Assembly (NCBI GenBank): GCA_003550325.1
Contig: QKWP01001162.1
Coordinates: 15,974 to 79,973 of the forward strand
Direction of reading: 5' to 3'
Length of the DNA: 64,000 nucleotides
Source: Gigaspora rosea
Taxonomy: Eukaryota; Glomeromycota; Glomeromycetes; Diversisporales; Gigasporaceae
The stretch's first letter is position 1. The number at the start of each line of letters is the position of its first letter. Both the position numbers and the translations under genes were made by a program. Below, piece by piece: positions 11,816 through 24,480 of this stretch. Below the pieces are notes generated by a model. It searched no databases, was not told the origin of the DNA, and saw nothing but the letters and a program-made list of their open reading frames with translations.

Positions 11816-12242
11816 TATTGACTTTATTGTGAATTTCTATAAAGTTCTCTGTCACATGGAAACTAGTGCTGAAATTTTAGATTTTCTTTGTATAGGTAAT
11901 TATTAAAGAGCTAGTGATTTGAAAAAAAACTATAAAATTTGATAGTATATGCGTGCGAGATATGACCAAGTTTTCAAAATGATGCTCAACAAGCGCTTAT
12001 ATGATAATTGAAATTTTACTGGTTATAACCATTAATTAAAATCTTTACACCATGAATTTTAATTTATTAACTATTAGCACTGTAGTAAAAATAATATTGT
12101 ATTTATGATCATCAATTAATGCAAATTCCGCGCTTTGATATTATTTAATCCGATCCAATGTTTACATGATTAAATCGTACAAACACTTATTATAGATATT
12201 TACTAACCTTGTTAGTATGTTGGAGTGCTGTCGACTTTTAAA
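11816..12242. repeat. Cassette spacer between MT1 and the Sel1-kinase relic
   Basis: Non-coding. It aligns with the DNA after MT2 and MT3 (phrases ACATGGAAACTAGTGCT and GTTTACA..TTAATTAAAATCTTTA), which shows the whole MT-to-Sel1 interval was duplicated as one block. Confidence 0.65.
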
Positions 12243-12396
12243 ATGTCAAATGAATAATAAATTGTTTTACAAGATAATAAATAAGAATTTTTTTATGAAA
12301 TTGTTAAAGAATTATGCAATCTTTATAATAGAAGGTTTAAGAATTAACTTATTTCGAAAATAAGTGAGGGTTTAAAAGATTCTATTTATTGTTTTA

Positions 12397-12561
12397 CAGC
12401 TGTTCTCATAAATTTTGGGACAACTGAAAATTTCTGATGAACCGAATTCGATAAGTTTCTGAGTTCGGCAGAAGTCAGTTACCTATTGATTTCAAGTCGA
12501 TAATTTATAGAATTCGGTCATCAGAAATTTTTCAGTTGTCCAAAATTTATGAGAACAACTG
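12397..12561. mobile_element. 165-bp Tc1/mariner-type hairpin MITE
   Basis: Ends CAGCTGTTCTCATAAATTTT and the complement of CAGTTGTTCTCATAAATTTT, flanked by TA (12,395-12,396 and 12,562-12,563). Nearly the whole element is one hairpin. A relative with similar ends is at 39,712-39,943. It lies inside the Sel1-kinase relic of unit 1 only. Confidence 0.8.
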
Positions 12562-13104
12562 TAAAGTTCCGAATCAGAAAATTAAATGGGCTTATATAGT
12601 CAGTAATAAAATTATCTTCTTTTGATAGACATCTATATAAATAAGTATATACGTTAAAACAATAGAATTTATATGTCATTTATATTGAAATAAATTATTT
12701 TATCTGAAATTGGACGTCGAATCATTAATTCTGAAGCCCCTAATGAAGAAATGTTTAAAAGTAAATTGTAATAAGCAAAATCCTATCGAACATTTTATGG
12801 TTTCGATAATTGGATAGAAAAGGATAAGAAAGTGTTCAAATCGTACGTGAAATCCGCTGAAAATGGACCTCTTGAAGGAACTGCCAATATTGATTTTTGT
12901 TATGATTATGGAGATGGAGTCGAGAAAGGTAAGAAGTCATTTTAATTAATTAAAAAATCTCATGGAAATCGAATTTTCTAAGGGTGCATTTCTTATTGAT
13001 CAATACTATCTAGAAGGGATCAGAGTTGAGAAAGATGAATATAAAGTATTCGAATTGTTTATAAAATCTACCAACGATGATGATTGACAATTGCAAATTG
13101 ATGT

Positions 13105-13281
13105 TTTTAACGCCTATGGGCATTATTTCGGGCTACGAGTTTGAGACAAGCTAATAATTAATTTATTCGAGTACAAATCATAATTTTTTGTTATTAAAAA
13201 TCTTCGACAAAATAATTATTAACTCATCTCAAATTCGTGTTCCTAAATAATGCCCATGGGCGTTATTTCGCGTAAATACAT
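13105..13281. mobile_element. Truncated TA-type MITE of the GGGCGTTATTTCG family
   Basis: Hairpin with CCTATGGGCATTATTTCGGG on the left and ATGCCCATGGGCGTTATTTCG on the right, ending in GTAAATACA. The fullest copy is at 16,219-16,597. The Sel1-kinase relic after MT2 has the same insertion at the same place (38,190-38,332), so it landed before the cassette duplicated. Confidence 0.6.
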
Positions 13282-13850
13282 TAAGTGTTGAAAAAGATCA
13301 AAAGAAGGCATTCGAATTAAAGATGTAAAAAGGGTTTTATGAATGACAATATAATGTTAGACTGTTATCGAAATGACTAAGGACACCTGAAAGTCAAGAA
13401 AAAGCTATTGAATGGATATGAAAGGCCAAAGCCGATGAACGTAATCAGGAAGACTTCGATAGTGGAAAATTCTGAAATCAATTATTTTTTGAAAAAAGCT
13501 GTAGAAATAATGATAGTTTTGTCGTGGCTTCCATTCGATAAATTACAAATTAAATCAAAAATTGGTGGTGAATTTGTAACTACAGTATATATTCAAATAT
13601 ATAGATGAAAATTAATTGCACATAAAGTTGCACTCACGGATCACGAAATAATTATGAAGAATTTTAAAAGAGGTAGTATTAATAAATTTTATGATATAGT
13701 GTTAATTTTAATAACTTACGTATTATATATTGTAGTTAAAAGCATATCACGAAATTGGATATAAAAATCCTACACTAAAGACGAAGCCTCATGCAGTATG
13801 CAAAATTGGGTTCTACGTAAAAATCTTTATCATATCTCACAAATGAGTTT

Positions 13851-14719
13851 AAAAGGAATGTATATGGGTCATTCTCTACTATTATAGGTTTCTGTGACAT
13901 TTCTTAAATTTAAAAATCGATGTTTGATCATTTTAATATTTACATTTAAGATAAACCAATATTTGATCGAGAATTGTAGTAAATCATTAGAAACAAAAAC
14001 TTATACTATGAGTAGGGCACCTATTCAGGATTATGATCCAATAAATAATCAAACTTTGATCGAAAACGTCCGAAGCCTTATAACGGTAGAGACTATCATG
14101 TTTAATGCTGTAATGGATGTACCGTAAACTGAATTCCATTGTTCGCACACGTGATGTAGAAAAAAATTTTCAAATCACTGAATAATAAATTTTTTTGGGG
14201 GCGCATTTTTTAGGGTTAGCGGTTAAGGTTAGAGATTAGTTTTAGAGTTAATATTAGAGCTTCGATCACTATACGAATTGATATTTAAATCCAGACCGAT
14301 TCGGATTACTCGGATTGGTCTAACGGATCTAAGGATGTGCTACAAAGCTAGCTTTATATGTAATTTAATACTGATTCGGATTACCGGTCAAAATAATAGG
14401 ATAGTTTATATTAACTGTTAAACAAGATAAGTGGGTTTTAGAGGGTTAAATAGAAACCGAGTTTTCATTTTAATTATAATCTGCGACAATTATTAATAAA
14501 CAACAAGTAATGCTCCTGCCCATGCGCTGGGAGGTTTTTTTTTTTTGAGTCGCTTTGATACGGTTCTAAAATGTTTAATGTGCTTACGAATTGTTTACTT
14601 ATTATAATAATGTGGCTTGATCTTGATTTAATAGAGATGCTTTGTTGAAGTTTTTGGTGGTTTAGAGTTACTAACCCTAATCCTATGCACGTCAACTATC
14701 AAAACTAAATGCTTAATAA
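13851..14719. repeat. Cassette spacer fragment, second copy after unit 1
   Basis: 14,200-14,500 repeats spacer sequence seen before the Sel1 relics of units 2 and 3 (GTGGGTTTTAGAGGGTTAAA and ATCTGCGACAATTATT). Its presence after the relic suggests a further partial duplication. The frame at 13,894-14,127 (77 codons) shows no recognised domain. Confidence 0.45.
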
Positions 14720-15400
14720 TTAATAATTTTTTTGGAGATCGGGATAGTAATCGGGTTTATTTATTACTTTTTATATATGTTTTAATATATAGTAAAGTAT
14801 GACTTTTATGTTTTAGATGTCTAGAGCAAATCGCTTTACTTTTTTTAATTATTTAAGAACAAACGATACTTAATCATGTTTATAACTAAGTTACATTGAA
14901 TGTTTTTAACGCTAATTTTTAAATTTCAAGTGGCTCTTTACAAAAATTCTGTTTCATATTGTGAACCATTCAAAGAGAGATATTCTCGTTGAAAATAAAA
15001 AAAAAAATTAATACTAAAAACACAAGACCTTGTTATACTAAAATAGGGGGTCAGGTACATCATGATTTTAGATGAAGGATAGAGTGGGTAATTTATATAC
15101 AGCAACCTCATTTCCGACACTTTTATTTAATGGATCAAGACCGGTTTAGAAAGCCATTTTTTATATTTTTCGTGTTTTTGTCTTTGTCGTCTTGCTTTGG
15201 TTTGTTTGGATGGATTCGGGTTAATCTTGTAATGTACAGTAGCTTAAGTGACCCCTAAAATAGTTGAAAAGAGTAAAGCGATTCATTCTAGACATCTAAA
15301 AATATAAAAGTCATTTCTTTACTATTAAAATATATATAAAAGATAAATAATCCGACCACTATCTTGATCACCAAATTCCTTAATTTTTTTTATATGATAC
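14720..15400. repeat. Foldback element (about 0.7 kb)
   Basis: 14,725-14,870 and 15,240-15,390 are inverted copies, sharing GACTTTTATGTTTTAGATGT, TCGCTTTACT and a TTTATATATGTTTTAATA block. The centre is non-coding. Target duplications were not found. Confidence 0.6.
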
Positions 15401-16218
15401 TGCATTAGCTTTGATTTGTATAGTTGACCAAATACTCCAACGCTACGTGTATAATCAACCTTGATAAAATTTATTACCCAAAAAAAATTTTGAATACTAC
15501 ATGATTTAATGAGATATGAATAGCTTATTCTGAATACTTCGATTGATAAATGCAAAATCAAAGTGAATTTAAAATGAAAAAAAAATGAATAATTATATTT
15601 ACTAATTAAATGAATAAGTTAATACGACAGTTGGTAAATGATTGTTATACGCAGGATTAAATAGTTAATCAGAATAATGATAATAGGCAGGCAGGAAGAA
15701 ATACAGTCACTATTTAGTAGTGTAAATTTCATTTGTAAATTTATTGAGCTTGCAAAAATTTTGTAATTTTGCAAAAAGAAATCACCTTAAGGGCATATGA
15801 TTATTTGGATCATTCTCAAACCACACATTCAATAATTGGGATTACTATAAAAAATTCATCTACATATTATTCTAGTTGCCTAAGTATATTGTAATGTCCG
15901 TGTATTTAAAGTCTATTGAAATTTATTATATTTTTATTATAAGTTGGAAAATATTTTATCACTGACTACAATAGTAAATCTACATCAAGAGGGGTCTTGA
16001 ATATGATGATTTATAGTAATAATAATAATATAATCCAAAGATACATTGCCAGTAATATAGCAAAGTATGCTTTAAAAAACTATTTAAAGTATAAAAAATT
16101 AATTCTTTTTTCAACTATAGCAATCCTGCCTTTATTATTTATGGATTAAAATAAGTGCTACTACAAAGTACAACATGGACCAACTACTATTAATCCTCCA
16201 TTTACACAATAAAATTTA
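15401..16218. other. AT-rich interval, nothing recognised
   Basis: No coding-like frame, inverted ends or tRNA-like boxes were found on either strand. Confidence 0.5.
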
Positions 16219-16597
16219 CCGTATTTACGCGAAATAACATGTCACCTGCATATTATTTCGAGGGATGCGTGTTATTTCGAGTTACGCACATGGGCGTTAT
16301 TTCGGGGCAAAGGTCTAATTTTGAAAAAATTGTGCATTATATATGTGTGATGCATAAAAAACCTGTATTTCTTAAGTTTATACATAGCCTTTCCGATTTA
16401 AGTCAGATTTTTTGCCTAGAAAAATTCTTATTTCTGCTTATTATTTGAATTTGTTATTTTAGCAGATTATTAATTCAGCATTTGGAGTGTGCATTATATT
16501 GGGACGCACATGGGCGTTATTTCAAAACCAGCATGCTATTTTAAGAAAATGCAATTTTTGAAATAATGCCCATGTGCGTTATTTCGTGTAAATACAG
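16219..16597. mobile_element. 379-bp TA-flanked MITE, GGGCGTTATTTCG family (fullest copy)
   Basis: Left end CCGTATTTACGCGAAATAAC, right end complement of CTGTATTTACACGAAATAAC, flanked by TA. Internally ACGCACATGGGCGTTATTTC occurs in both orientations. Decayed relatives lie at 13,105, 38,190, 29,330, 30,600 and 59,050. Tc1/mariner affinity is inferred from the TA target. Confidence 0.7.
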
Positions 16598-17686
16598 TAT
16601 ATAGTTACTAAAGTATCTATATGTGATTTGCTGCAACAGCTTACTATCTCCCTACAAGATTTCCAACTCCTTTGGAAATCACTTTTAGTTCACTGAATAA
16701 CAGTTGTTAGCCTTGTCAAGATTGCTAACTTTTCCTTAATCTTTTTTATCTTGCCTCTAGAATAAGAACCTTTTAGACCTATATCTATACAAACAAAAGG
16801 TATCTATGAAAATAAAAGAGAGCGCTTAAAAGGGGTAATACTACAAAACCTAAACAATAACCAAAAAATAAACTAAAATAAAATGAGAAAAAATAAAAAA
16901 AAAAACAAAAAATCCCCAAAATTGATATAGGTTGTAAAAACTAATTTAAAAATTATATAGACTCTCAAGTAACCATTTTACTACAGTACTATATGTATAT
17001 AAAAAAAAAAACTAAAAGAAAATTATGTTTAAATTACAGTAAAATTGCGACACTACAGAAATTTCTAGTCAATTTTATAAAGATTCTAGACATGTTAGTT
17101 ATTGTTTATTTTGTAAGTAGTATAATATAATTTTAATCTATAATGACAGTTCCAGTTTGATAGGCACATTATCCAAAATTGAAGTAGTAAATACTGCTAA
17201 TTTTTGAATAAAATAAGTTGAAATGCCCACATTGTTAAAATTTTAAAAAAAGCCAAAAGAGCAAGAGTGCACCAAATTGTAGGGACTTCAAAAGCTTATA
17301 TTATACAAATAATATATCTAACCAAATGTTTATTTTAGTTTTTATATCTATAAACCTTAACAAAGCTCTAGGTTGTTATGCTTACTACTTCTTTACTTGG
17401 TAGTACTAGAGTTTTCTACTAAGAGAACTTGCTTATAAAAGTTTGAATCTTTTTTAACTCTATTTTAAATACAACCAAACTTAGTGAATAATTTTGAGTC
17501 CTAGCCATTACTAGTAAAGTTTTGTTGCATGTTAAATATATTAATTACAAAGTTTATATAGATCAGTTTTCTTAAAAAATTTGGTATGAGAAATTATAAA
17601 AAGAGTTAATAAAAAATTAATTCTTTAAGTTATACAGAAAGTTGAAAGCAATATTTTAGTACTTAAAATTTGCTTTTATTATTTAA
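16598..17686. other. AT-rich interval, nothing recognised
   Basis: No convincing gene or bounded element was found. A weak tRNA-like phrase near 17,390-17,460 was judged too poor to call. Confidence 0.5.
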
Positions 17687-18064
17687 GGGTAGAGTGAATG
17701 TAAATCAATTTTTATATGATTTATAGAATGCAAAAAAATTTTATATAGAAAGCAAAAATATGCTTTTAATAAAACTTTTTAAAATTATAGCTAATATTTT
17801 CCAAAATTTTGTAGTATATAATTTGAAGTTTTTTATTTGTTATAGTAAAATTTTAAACCCTATATCATTTAAAAAAATCTACCTTCATATATTGTTAAAA
17901 AAAAACTTAGATGCTCTCAAATTTTCTTTAGTTGCACAAAAATCATTAATTCTGATTGGTTGAATTATTGTTGTTTACAATCCTGATTGGTCAATTACCT
18001 GATTTCATATGATTACAGGATTACAATATGATTATTATTAAAAATGATCTATATTTGCCCTACC
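17687..18064. mobile_element. TTAA-flanked MITE, GGGTAGAG family
   Basis: Left end TTAA-GGGTAGAGTGAATG, right end AAATGATC..TTTGCCCTACC-TTTAA, decayed. The same family is cleaner at 20,177-20,537. A single left end of the family occurs at 18,249 (TTTAAGGGTAGAGAGTAC). Confidence 0.5.
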
Positions 18065-19035
18065 TTTAATTATAAACAAAAAATATATAAATTTAATTTA
18101 AAAATAAGAGAATTGCTATTTACACTATAAATTTTTGCTATTCACTTTATAGTACATATAGATTACTTCAATTTTGTTATTAAATATTTTAAATTTTGAA
18201 AGCTTATATTAATATTATTTTTACAAGTTTTTGACTAAATTCAATGAAATTTTTATTTAAGGGTAGAGAGTACATAGATCATTTTTATATAGTTTTTATA
18301 TAGTATTTTGAATTTTTATATAAAATTGACATATGCTACTGTACTAATAAACCATTTTTAAATTAGGATTTTACTAAAACGGATCTATGATGTTTTATAT
18401 TATGTTACACAAAACTATTAGAATAGCCAATCAAAATTTAAGATCAGGTGTAACAAAAAATTTCGTATTTTTTTAAAAAACATTTATATTGCAAAATTTT
18501 GCTTATAAAACCACCTTTGGGGCTTTAATAAAAAAAAATTCCTTGCTATATTTTGTATATATTAATACCCTGATAAAATCCTAGGCCTTACCCTAACCCT
18601 AAAGTAATTAAAATTTATTTTTTGTTTTGTAAAGATTTATTTTTTTATTTTTGTTCCACAAATTTGCAAATCTAATTTTTTTTACCTATAGTGGTAAAAT
18701 ACCATAAGTGCATTTTATAATAATTGTTTAAATTATAGAAAAAATGTGCTTGTCACTAGTGGTGACAGTAACCAGATTAGTGTTAGGGTTAGATTTAGAG
18801 TTAGAAGAAGGTTTATTATATAATAAAACACCTTAAGAAGCATTTTTAGCTAGAAAAAAATATTGGTTTCATAGGCACAATTTGAAGTTATTGCGATTTA
18901 TAATTTTTTGAATTTTTTTGTCATGCCTAATTTAGCAATTTGATTGGCTTGGTACTGTAACTACGGTTACAAATAGATTCGCCCTAAATTATATCTAATT
19001 TTTATTAATTTTACAAAATATAAATAAACAATTTA
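18065..19035. repeat. Decayed repeats, including the telomere-like family
   Basis: 18,420-18,610 belongs to the GTGTAACA / CCCTAACCCTAA repeat family seen at 8.9 kb. GTTAGGGTTAGATTTAG at 18,782 is a second telomere-like phrase in opposite orientation. No gene was found. Confidence 0.45.
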
Positions 19036-19268
19036 TTTTTTATTTTTTTTTTAATGTTAAGGTGAGATCATGCCTCTGGACTTATTGAATGTATATTAAT
19101 CATTACAATGTATTGCTTACAATTATGAGACTTGGACTATTTTATCCATAACCTAAACCTACCAGAGCCTATCATACTCCCATTTATATAGCCAGCCTGG
19201 TTTTGAACGTTCCTTTTCCCCAACCAACCGTTAGTGTTCACATGTCCACCACTTTACCCACATTTCCT
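19036..19268 (-). mobile_element. tRNA-like SINE, minus strand
   Basis: On the minus strand the head reads GTGGGTAAAGTGGTGGACAT (A-box like), with AACGTTCAAAACCAGG (B-box like) about 45 bases on. The body ends in CATGATCTCACCTTAACATT followed by an A run (T run 19,036-19,052 on the plus strand). Target duplications were not resolved. Confidence 0.45.
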
Positions 19269-19580
19269 AATATCGTTATTTCCAATTTGGTGTATTTAAT
19301 TCCAGGTAGGCGCTTTCTGCTTCCAAATTGGTGTACCTAGTTCCTTACTAGCATACTTCTCAGGAGTTCGTATCTTAAGCCATGCAGCTGCCTCTACCAT
19401 ATTGGGTAAGTATCTCAAGCCTGCATGCTGCCACAACTAGCTGATTTTCCTGCGACTTGGAGACCCAGGATTTGATAGTCCAAATTCAGAAATATGCGAA
19501 CAACTGTACTCCCCGCTATAATGACGAGTACCTAGGCATGTTTTGCTGAAGCTTCCAGTCCCTGATATAGTTGGATGGCA
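19269..19580. repeat. Local direct duplications
   Basis: Two short tandem pairs: CCAATTTGGTGTA..AATTCC with CCAAATTGGTGTACCTAGTTCC, and GTATCTTAAGCCATGCAGCTGCC with GTATCTCAAGCCTGCATGCTGCC. The composition is richer in GC than the surroundings. No protein domain was recognised. Confidence 0.5.
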
Positions 19581-19937
19581 TAATGACAATTTATTTATTA
19601 TGGTAAATTTTAAACTATTATTATATTTTAAAAAAATATATTTGTATATATCATAAAAGTTTTCTGAGTTGGCCAAAAATTTTCTGGGTTATACAAAATT
19701 GCTAGTGCTAATTGGTTAATTTATGTAAATTTATAAGTTAGTTTTATTACTAAATTTTAATACCCAATCTTTAAAATTTCATATTTTACTATGTTTTTAA
19801 CCAATTTTAATAAATTTATTATCATTAAAATCAGAAAAGCCTGCTCTATAAACTTGGCTTAAAATATAATTAGTTAATTTTTTATAAATTAAATATAAAA
19901 AAAATTTACTATTAAGTTTATATATAATTTTAAAATA

Positions 19938-20095
19938 CAGTCAAACCTTGTTATAGTTACTCCTAATATAGTCACAACCTTGATATATTTAAGCTTTAAC
20001 TCTTATAAACTATATAAAATTTGATCTTTATATAGTTACAACTTGTTATAATTACCAGATTCTTGTTAACTAGTGATTATATCAAGGTTTGACTA
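19938..20095. mobile_element. 158-bp pogo-like MITE
   Basis: Ends CAGTCAAACCTTGTTATAGT and the complement of TAGTCAAACCTTGATATAAT with TA on both sides. Non-coding. Confidence 0.7.
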
Positions 20096-20176
20096 TAGTA
20101 ATCTCTACTCATAAATTCTATAAATTTATAGAATTAAAATAAAAAATTTTATTAAATATATTAGATTTTTAATTAA

Positions 20177-20537
20177 GGGTAGAGTACAATATCGATTATT
20201 TTTATATATGATCATCATACAAAAAAATTTTTATATAGGAGCAAAAATACGCCATTAATAAAGATTTTTGAGAACGTATCCAATTTTGGCCAAAATTTTG
20301 TGGCATATAGGTCAAACCCTTCTATTTATGATAGTGAAACTTTAAAGCCACAAATTATATTAAAAAATCTACTTGTATATATAATCAATTTTCCAAGGAC
20401 GATTGGGATTTTTCTAGGTAGTACAATATAAATAACATACAATAATATATGATCATTACCTGATTTCAATTGAATATTATTGTAAAAAAAATTAGTAACA
20501 TGATCACTATTAAAATGTAGATCATTGTACTCTACCC
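20177..20537. mobile_element. 361-bp TTAA-flanked MITE
   Basis: Ends GGGTAGAGTACAATATCGAT and the complement of GGGTAGAGTACAATGATCTA, with TTAA at 20,173-20,176 and 20,538-20,541. A TTAA target is the piggyBac hallmark, and a piggyBac transposase tail lies at 34.7 kb. The GGG start differs from the usual CCC piggyBac end, so the family is open. Confidence 0.65.
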
Positions 20538-20852
20538 TTAAAGTTCCTATAAACAATTTTGGCACAGCTTCTTTGTAATATATGTTTTTAGAAGTAGAAA
20601 TATTTATCAAAGATATCTTTATAGGTTCTTAACCAAATTCAATAAAACTTTTTTATATGAATTCTACAAATCTGTAGAATTAAAATAAAAAATTTTTATA
20701 GAGTGTGGCGACATAGTGTAGTTGGATTGTTGTTACTCCCAAGTAGTATTTTTATTAATTTATTTTATTCCAGCAATTTGCGAAAACCTTAGATGATTTC
20801 TAATTGTAACATCACAAACTTTTACTTCAGAGAAATGGAGATTTGGGGCTTC

Positions 20853-21400
20853 ATTTATTTTTTTATTTAGTTTGCTTACATTTTTGTTTTTTGTTTGGTT
20901 TCTTTTTTTTTACTTCTTTTTTTAATTTTATTTTACTTTATTTATCCTTTACTTCTTTCAGAACTTTGCAAGAAAACGACTTGACTTTTTGGCACCTTAC
21001 AAGAACAACAATTCTAATGTTTTTGGCACTTTGCAAGAAGTCACGAATATAAATGAATATAATCAAATATAAGTGAATATGAGCGAATATAAGCAAATAT
21101 AATAGTTTATTTTTTTTCGGTTTTGTTTTTTTGTTATTTTTTTGGGTTTGATTTTGTTTTTTGTTTGTTTTTTTTACTTATTTTTTTAATTTTATTTTAT
21201 TTTATTTATTTTTTACTTCTTTCAGAACTTTACAAGAAGACGATCTAGCTTTTCTGTCACTTTACAAGAACACTAATTCTAACTTTTCTTACACTTTGCA
21301 AAAAGTAGTGAATATAAACGAATATAAGTAAATATAAGTGAATATAAGCAATTATAAGTGAATATAAGCGAATATTAGGAATATAATAGTTTATTTTTTT
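20853..21400. repeat. Two-unit tandem repeat with (GAATATAAGC)n tracts
   Basis: Two units of about 270 bp each hold TTTCAGAACTTTGCAAGAA, a CACTTTGCAAGAAGT block, and a 10-bp minisatellite of AATATAAGYG type (21,045-21,105 and 21,305-21,385). No gene is supported. Confidence 0.75.
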
Positions 21401-22005
21401 ATAGCTAACTGTGAGGTGAGCAAAAATAAGTATTTAGGGTAGTTTTTTGTATATAGTAATAGAATTAGATGCGATGAAGTGTGAAAGTAGTTTAAAATAT
21501 TTGTAATAATGTAAAAATAATACATAATATATAACAAAGCATGTAATATTAATTAAAAATGTATATCTAATAAATATAAAATATAATGTATAATAATAAT
21601 AAATAAAAAATTAAAATTTTATATTAAATTGCGAAACTGTGTGAAATATTGCAAAAATCTGTAAAAAAGCATAATTATGTGAATATGTATATCGTTTATT
21701 TATTTTTTAAAAAATTTTGAAAATTTGCAAAAATTTGTAAAATACTGCAAAACAATATGAAAATATCAAAATATTACCTCCTGCGCACTTTAGTTTATTG
21801 ATCTGCATGAGTATGCGACCCCTAAGGGGGTAATTTAGGACCCTGGACATCTCTCATATAGGTCATAACTGATCTGCATAAATTTAGACGTTTTTGCTAC
21901 CCCTAAAATCAAGTAAATTTGCTAAAAGTTGGATTATTACATATAAATTTTATAGTAATTTGCTAAAAACTAAATTATAATATCTCTATCGGGTAAATAA
22001 ATATA

Positions 22006-22312
22006 CAGTCAACCCTCCATAAATGCAACTCGAAGGAACAAGCCTACAACGTGCATTTAGGGAGGTTTGCATTTAGAGTGAGCCAATTAAATTGCAGTTT
22101 TAAAATTTTGATCGTCAAGTTTGTGTAACTTCTACCAAAACTGTATAACCTATCTTAAATACTAAAATTTGATTGGCTACGTGCATTTAGGGAGGTTAGT
22201 ATAATATAAAATATTATTCAAGAGAACGTGCATTTACAGAATATAGAACGTGCATTTAGCACTAATAATATCTTACGGAATAGAAAAAACGTGCATTTAG
22301 AGAGGTATAACT
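22006..22312. mobile_element. Pogo-like MITE nested in the hAT-like element
   Basis: Left end CAGTCAACCCTCCATAAATG after TA. The body is nearly the same as 6797-7132 throughout (for example AACTGTATAACCTATC). The right end is degraded. Confidence 0.7.
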
Positions 22313-22994
22313 CAATTATTAAGAATCTGTGCATATCTGCGACCCTGCTGTTAGAGAAAAATTTTTTGCACAAATTATATTAGATCTTATACAAATTTGT
22401 GCAAAGTAACAACCAGTGTCAATTTCTGATCATATGCGGAATCAACAAGATACTGTAATAATTATCCAATTTCTTTAATTTATTACAATTATATAATTTA
22501 TACACTTTTTTATTAGGGCAGTGTCATTAATCACCTGATTATTTTTTATCATAGGCCTACCCCCTCCCTCTTCCTCAATATATAAATAGTCAGGTTCTTA
22601 TATATAATTTCAACTTTTTTTACCCCCCTCCCCCTAAAAAATCACTTGATTTTTGTTACTCCCCTTACCCGATCTCATAATTACAAAATTTTTTTAATTT
22701 TTATAGCATGATTATTTACAAAAAAAAAAGAAAAATCAACTAATTCTAACAACCCAACTACTAATACTATAACTGCCAAGACCAGCTAACTAAAAATGAT
22801 GTATCAATGTATTGATAACAAGCTCCAAGAACTACAACTATTATTAATTCCAAGACTAAATATAACATATTAATATATCGAAAACACGCCCCGGAACGAC
22901 AATACCAAAGGTTCAAACAATGACGATGCTAAAGGTGCAAGACCACTAATGAAGGCCACAACAACACCAAAACGATATATAAAGAAAATCTAGA

Positions 22995-23455
22995 AAACAG
23001 AAGTTTAAAAAACAATAACAAAGCAAACACCAAACAAACGATTTAGAAAAAGAATTAGTCCAAAACCTCTATTAAATGGCAAAGATAAAATCACTGATAC
23101 CACTGAAACGACGCAAGACTATAATCGAGAAAACTCTAATAACAAAGAAAAAAATACGGGAAAGGACAACTCCATTGGTGAAGCACCACAAGTGCCAAAA
23201 ACGAAGAAGTGCACTAGACTGAGTAATACCGTCGACGAAAAACAACTACCTAATTCATAAAGAGCCAAAAACAATTACTCTCCCACCGGAAACTATAACA
23301 GAAACTCACAACTACACTACTACCGAAACTCTGCCCGCTAAAACATTAAATATATTACTAGACAACAACTACTAGAAGTACAAGAACCAGAGAAGAAAAA
23401 AGCAAAATACGCTGAAAGATACAAGGATAGCCAGTATGAAATCGTCTGCTAGTTT
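22995..23455 (+). pseudogene. Relic of a hydrophilic protein gene inside the hAT-like element
   Basis: An 80-residue stretch without an ATG reads NGKDKITDTTETTQDYN and then GKDNSIGEAPQVPKTKK. In other frames downstream come KEPKTITLPPETITETHN and QEPEKKKAKYAERYKDSQYE. Codon use and composition are protein-like, whereas the flanks are A/T runs. At least two frame changes and a missing start make it a relic. It could be transposon cargo or the N-terminal part of a transposase; no domain was recognised. Confidence 0.45.
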
Positions 23456-23689
23456 AGATAGACCTAGGTCAGTGATGTGGCACTGAAGAAACAAAAACTC
23501 TAACTCTAACTAAAAGAATTGGAATGACTTATTTTTTGGTTTTAACCATACCATTACAGACTAACGAAAGAATTATGAATCTGCAGACGACTCCAACGAC
23601 GAAAATAAACGGAACCCAAAAATCAATTAAAAAAATTAATTAGTACAGTACGTAAATTTAAATAAAAGAAAAATATTATACTTATCTCG

Positions 23690-24480
23690 TGTAACATGAT
23701 TATCACCAATTTAGATAAAAAAAGATCCACTTATTAAAAATAAATTATTAAAATTATTATTATTAAAATAAATTAAAAATAATTGAAAGAAAATTTAAAA
23801 AAAATAATAAAATAAATAAATAAATAAAAATAAATTAAAAAAAAAACGTTAAAAAAATTAAATTAAAAGAAAAATTTTTTTTTTAAAATAAAAAAAATAA
23901 ATAAAATTATAAAAAAATAAAAATCAAAGTTAAAAAAAAAAGTTAAAAAAATAAAAAAAAAANNNNNNNNNNNNNNNNNNNNNNNNNNNNNNNNNNNNNN
24001 NNNNNNAAAAAAAAAAATTAAAAAAAATTTAAAAATAAAATAAAATAAAAAACAAAAAGAAGAAATAAAAAAGAATAAAAAACGTATAAAAAAAATAAAA
24101 AAAAACGCATAAAAAAATATATATAATAAAATAAAAAAATAATAAAATAAAATAAAAAAAAAACGTATAAAAAAAATAAAAAAATCATAAAATAAAATAA
24201 AAAAAACCCGTATAAAGAAAAATAAAAAAATAATAAAATAAAAAGAAAATAAAAACGTATAAAAAAAAAATTTAAAAAAAAAAAATCAATACAAAAAAAA
24301 TAAACGATACATAACTTATAATAATTTAAAAAAAAAAACTCATATATGTACATGGGTACTATTAATTGATTTGCAAATCCGCGTAATATATAAATTATAG
24401 ACCAAAAAAATAAACCTGATAAATAAATAATACACGTAGTGTACAAATCTTTTTTTACCAAAATAAATAAAAATAATGTG
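23690..24480. repeat. A-rich low-complexity DNA with 44-base N gap
   Basis: N run at 23,963-24,006. Both sides are A-rich with AAAAACGTATAAAAAAAATA units of about 60-70 bp repeated at 24,085-24,260. The open frame on the minus strand here encodes almost only F, Y, L and I and is not a gene. Confidence 0.85.

Larger units (their letters stand above)
12243..13850 (+). pseudogene. Broken Sel1-repeat / protein kinase gene, unit 1
   Basis: The frame pieces include EIVKELCNLYN near 12,290, FDNWIEKDKKVFKSYVKSAE then DYGDGVEKGKKSF at 12,810-12,945, and GIRVEKDEYKVFELFIKS at 13,015-13,075. These are Sel1-type solenoid repeats. Near 13,520 comes VLSWLPFDK, then a glycine-loop relic IGGEFVTTVY, which is the start of a kinase N-lobe, and LKAYHEIGYKNP near 13,740. 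Sel1 repeats joined to a kinase domain are typical of expanded signalling families in Glomeromycotina. Stop codons (for example at codon 5, TAA where unit 3 has CAA), frameshifts and two MITE insertions break it, and the kinase C-lobe is not visible. It is a host gene relic duplicated together with the metallothionein. Confidence 0.75.

Noticed and set aside
17390-17460. tRNA-like phrase (TTTGAATCT with upstream TTGGTAGTAC)
   Set aside because: Boxes too weak and no A tail or target duplication.
24018-24461. Longest open frame in the window (147 codons, minus strand)
   Set aside because: It encodes nearly only F, Y, L and I because it reads through A/T runs beside the assembly gap. No protein features.
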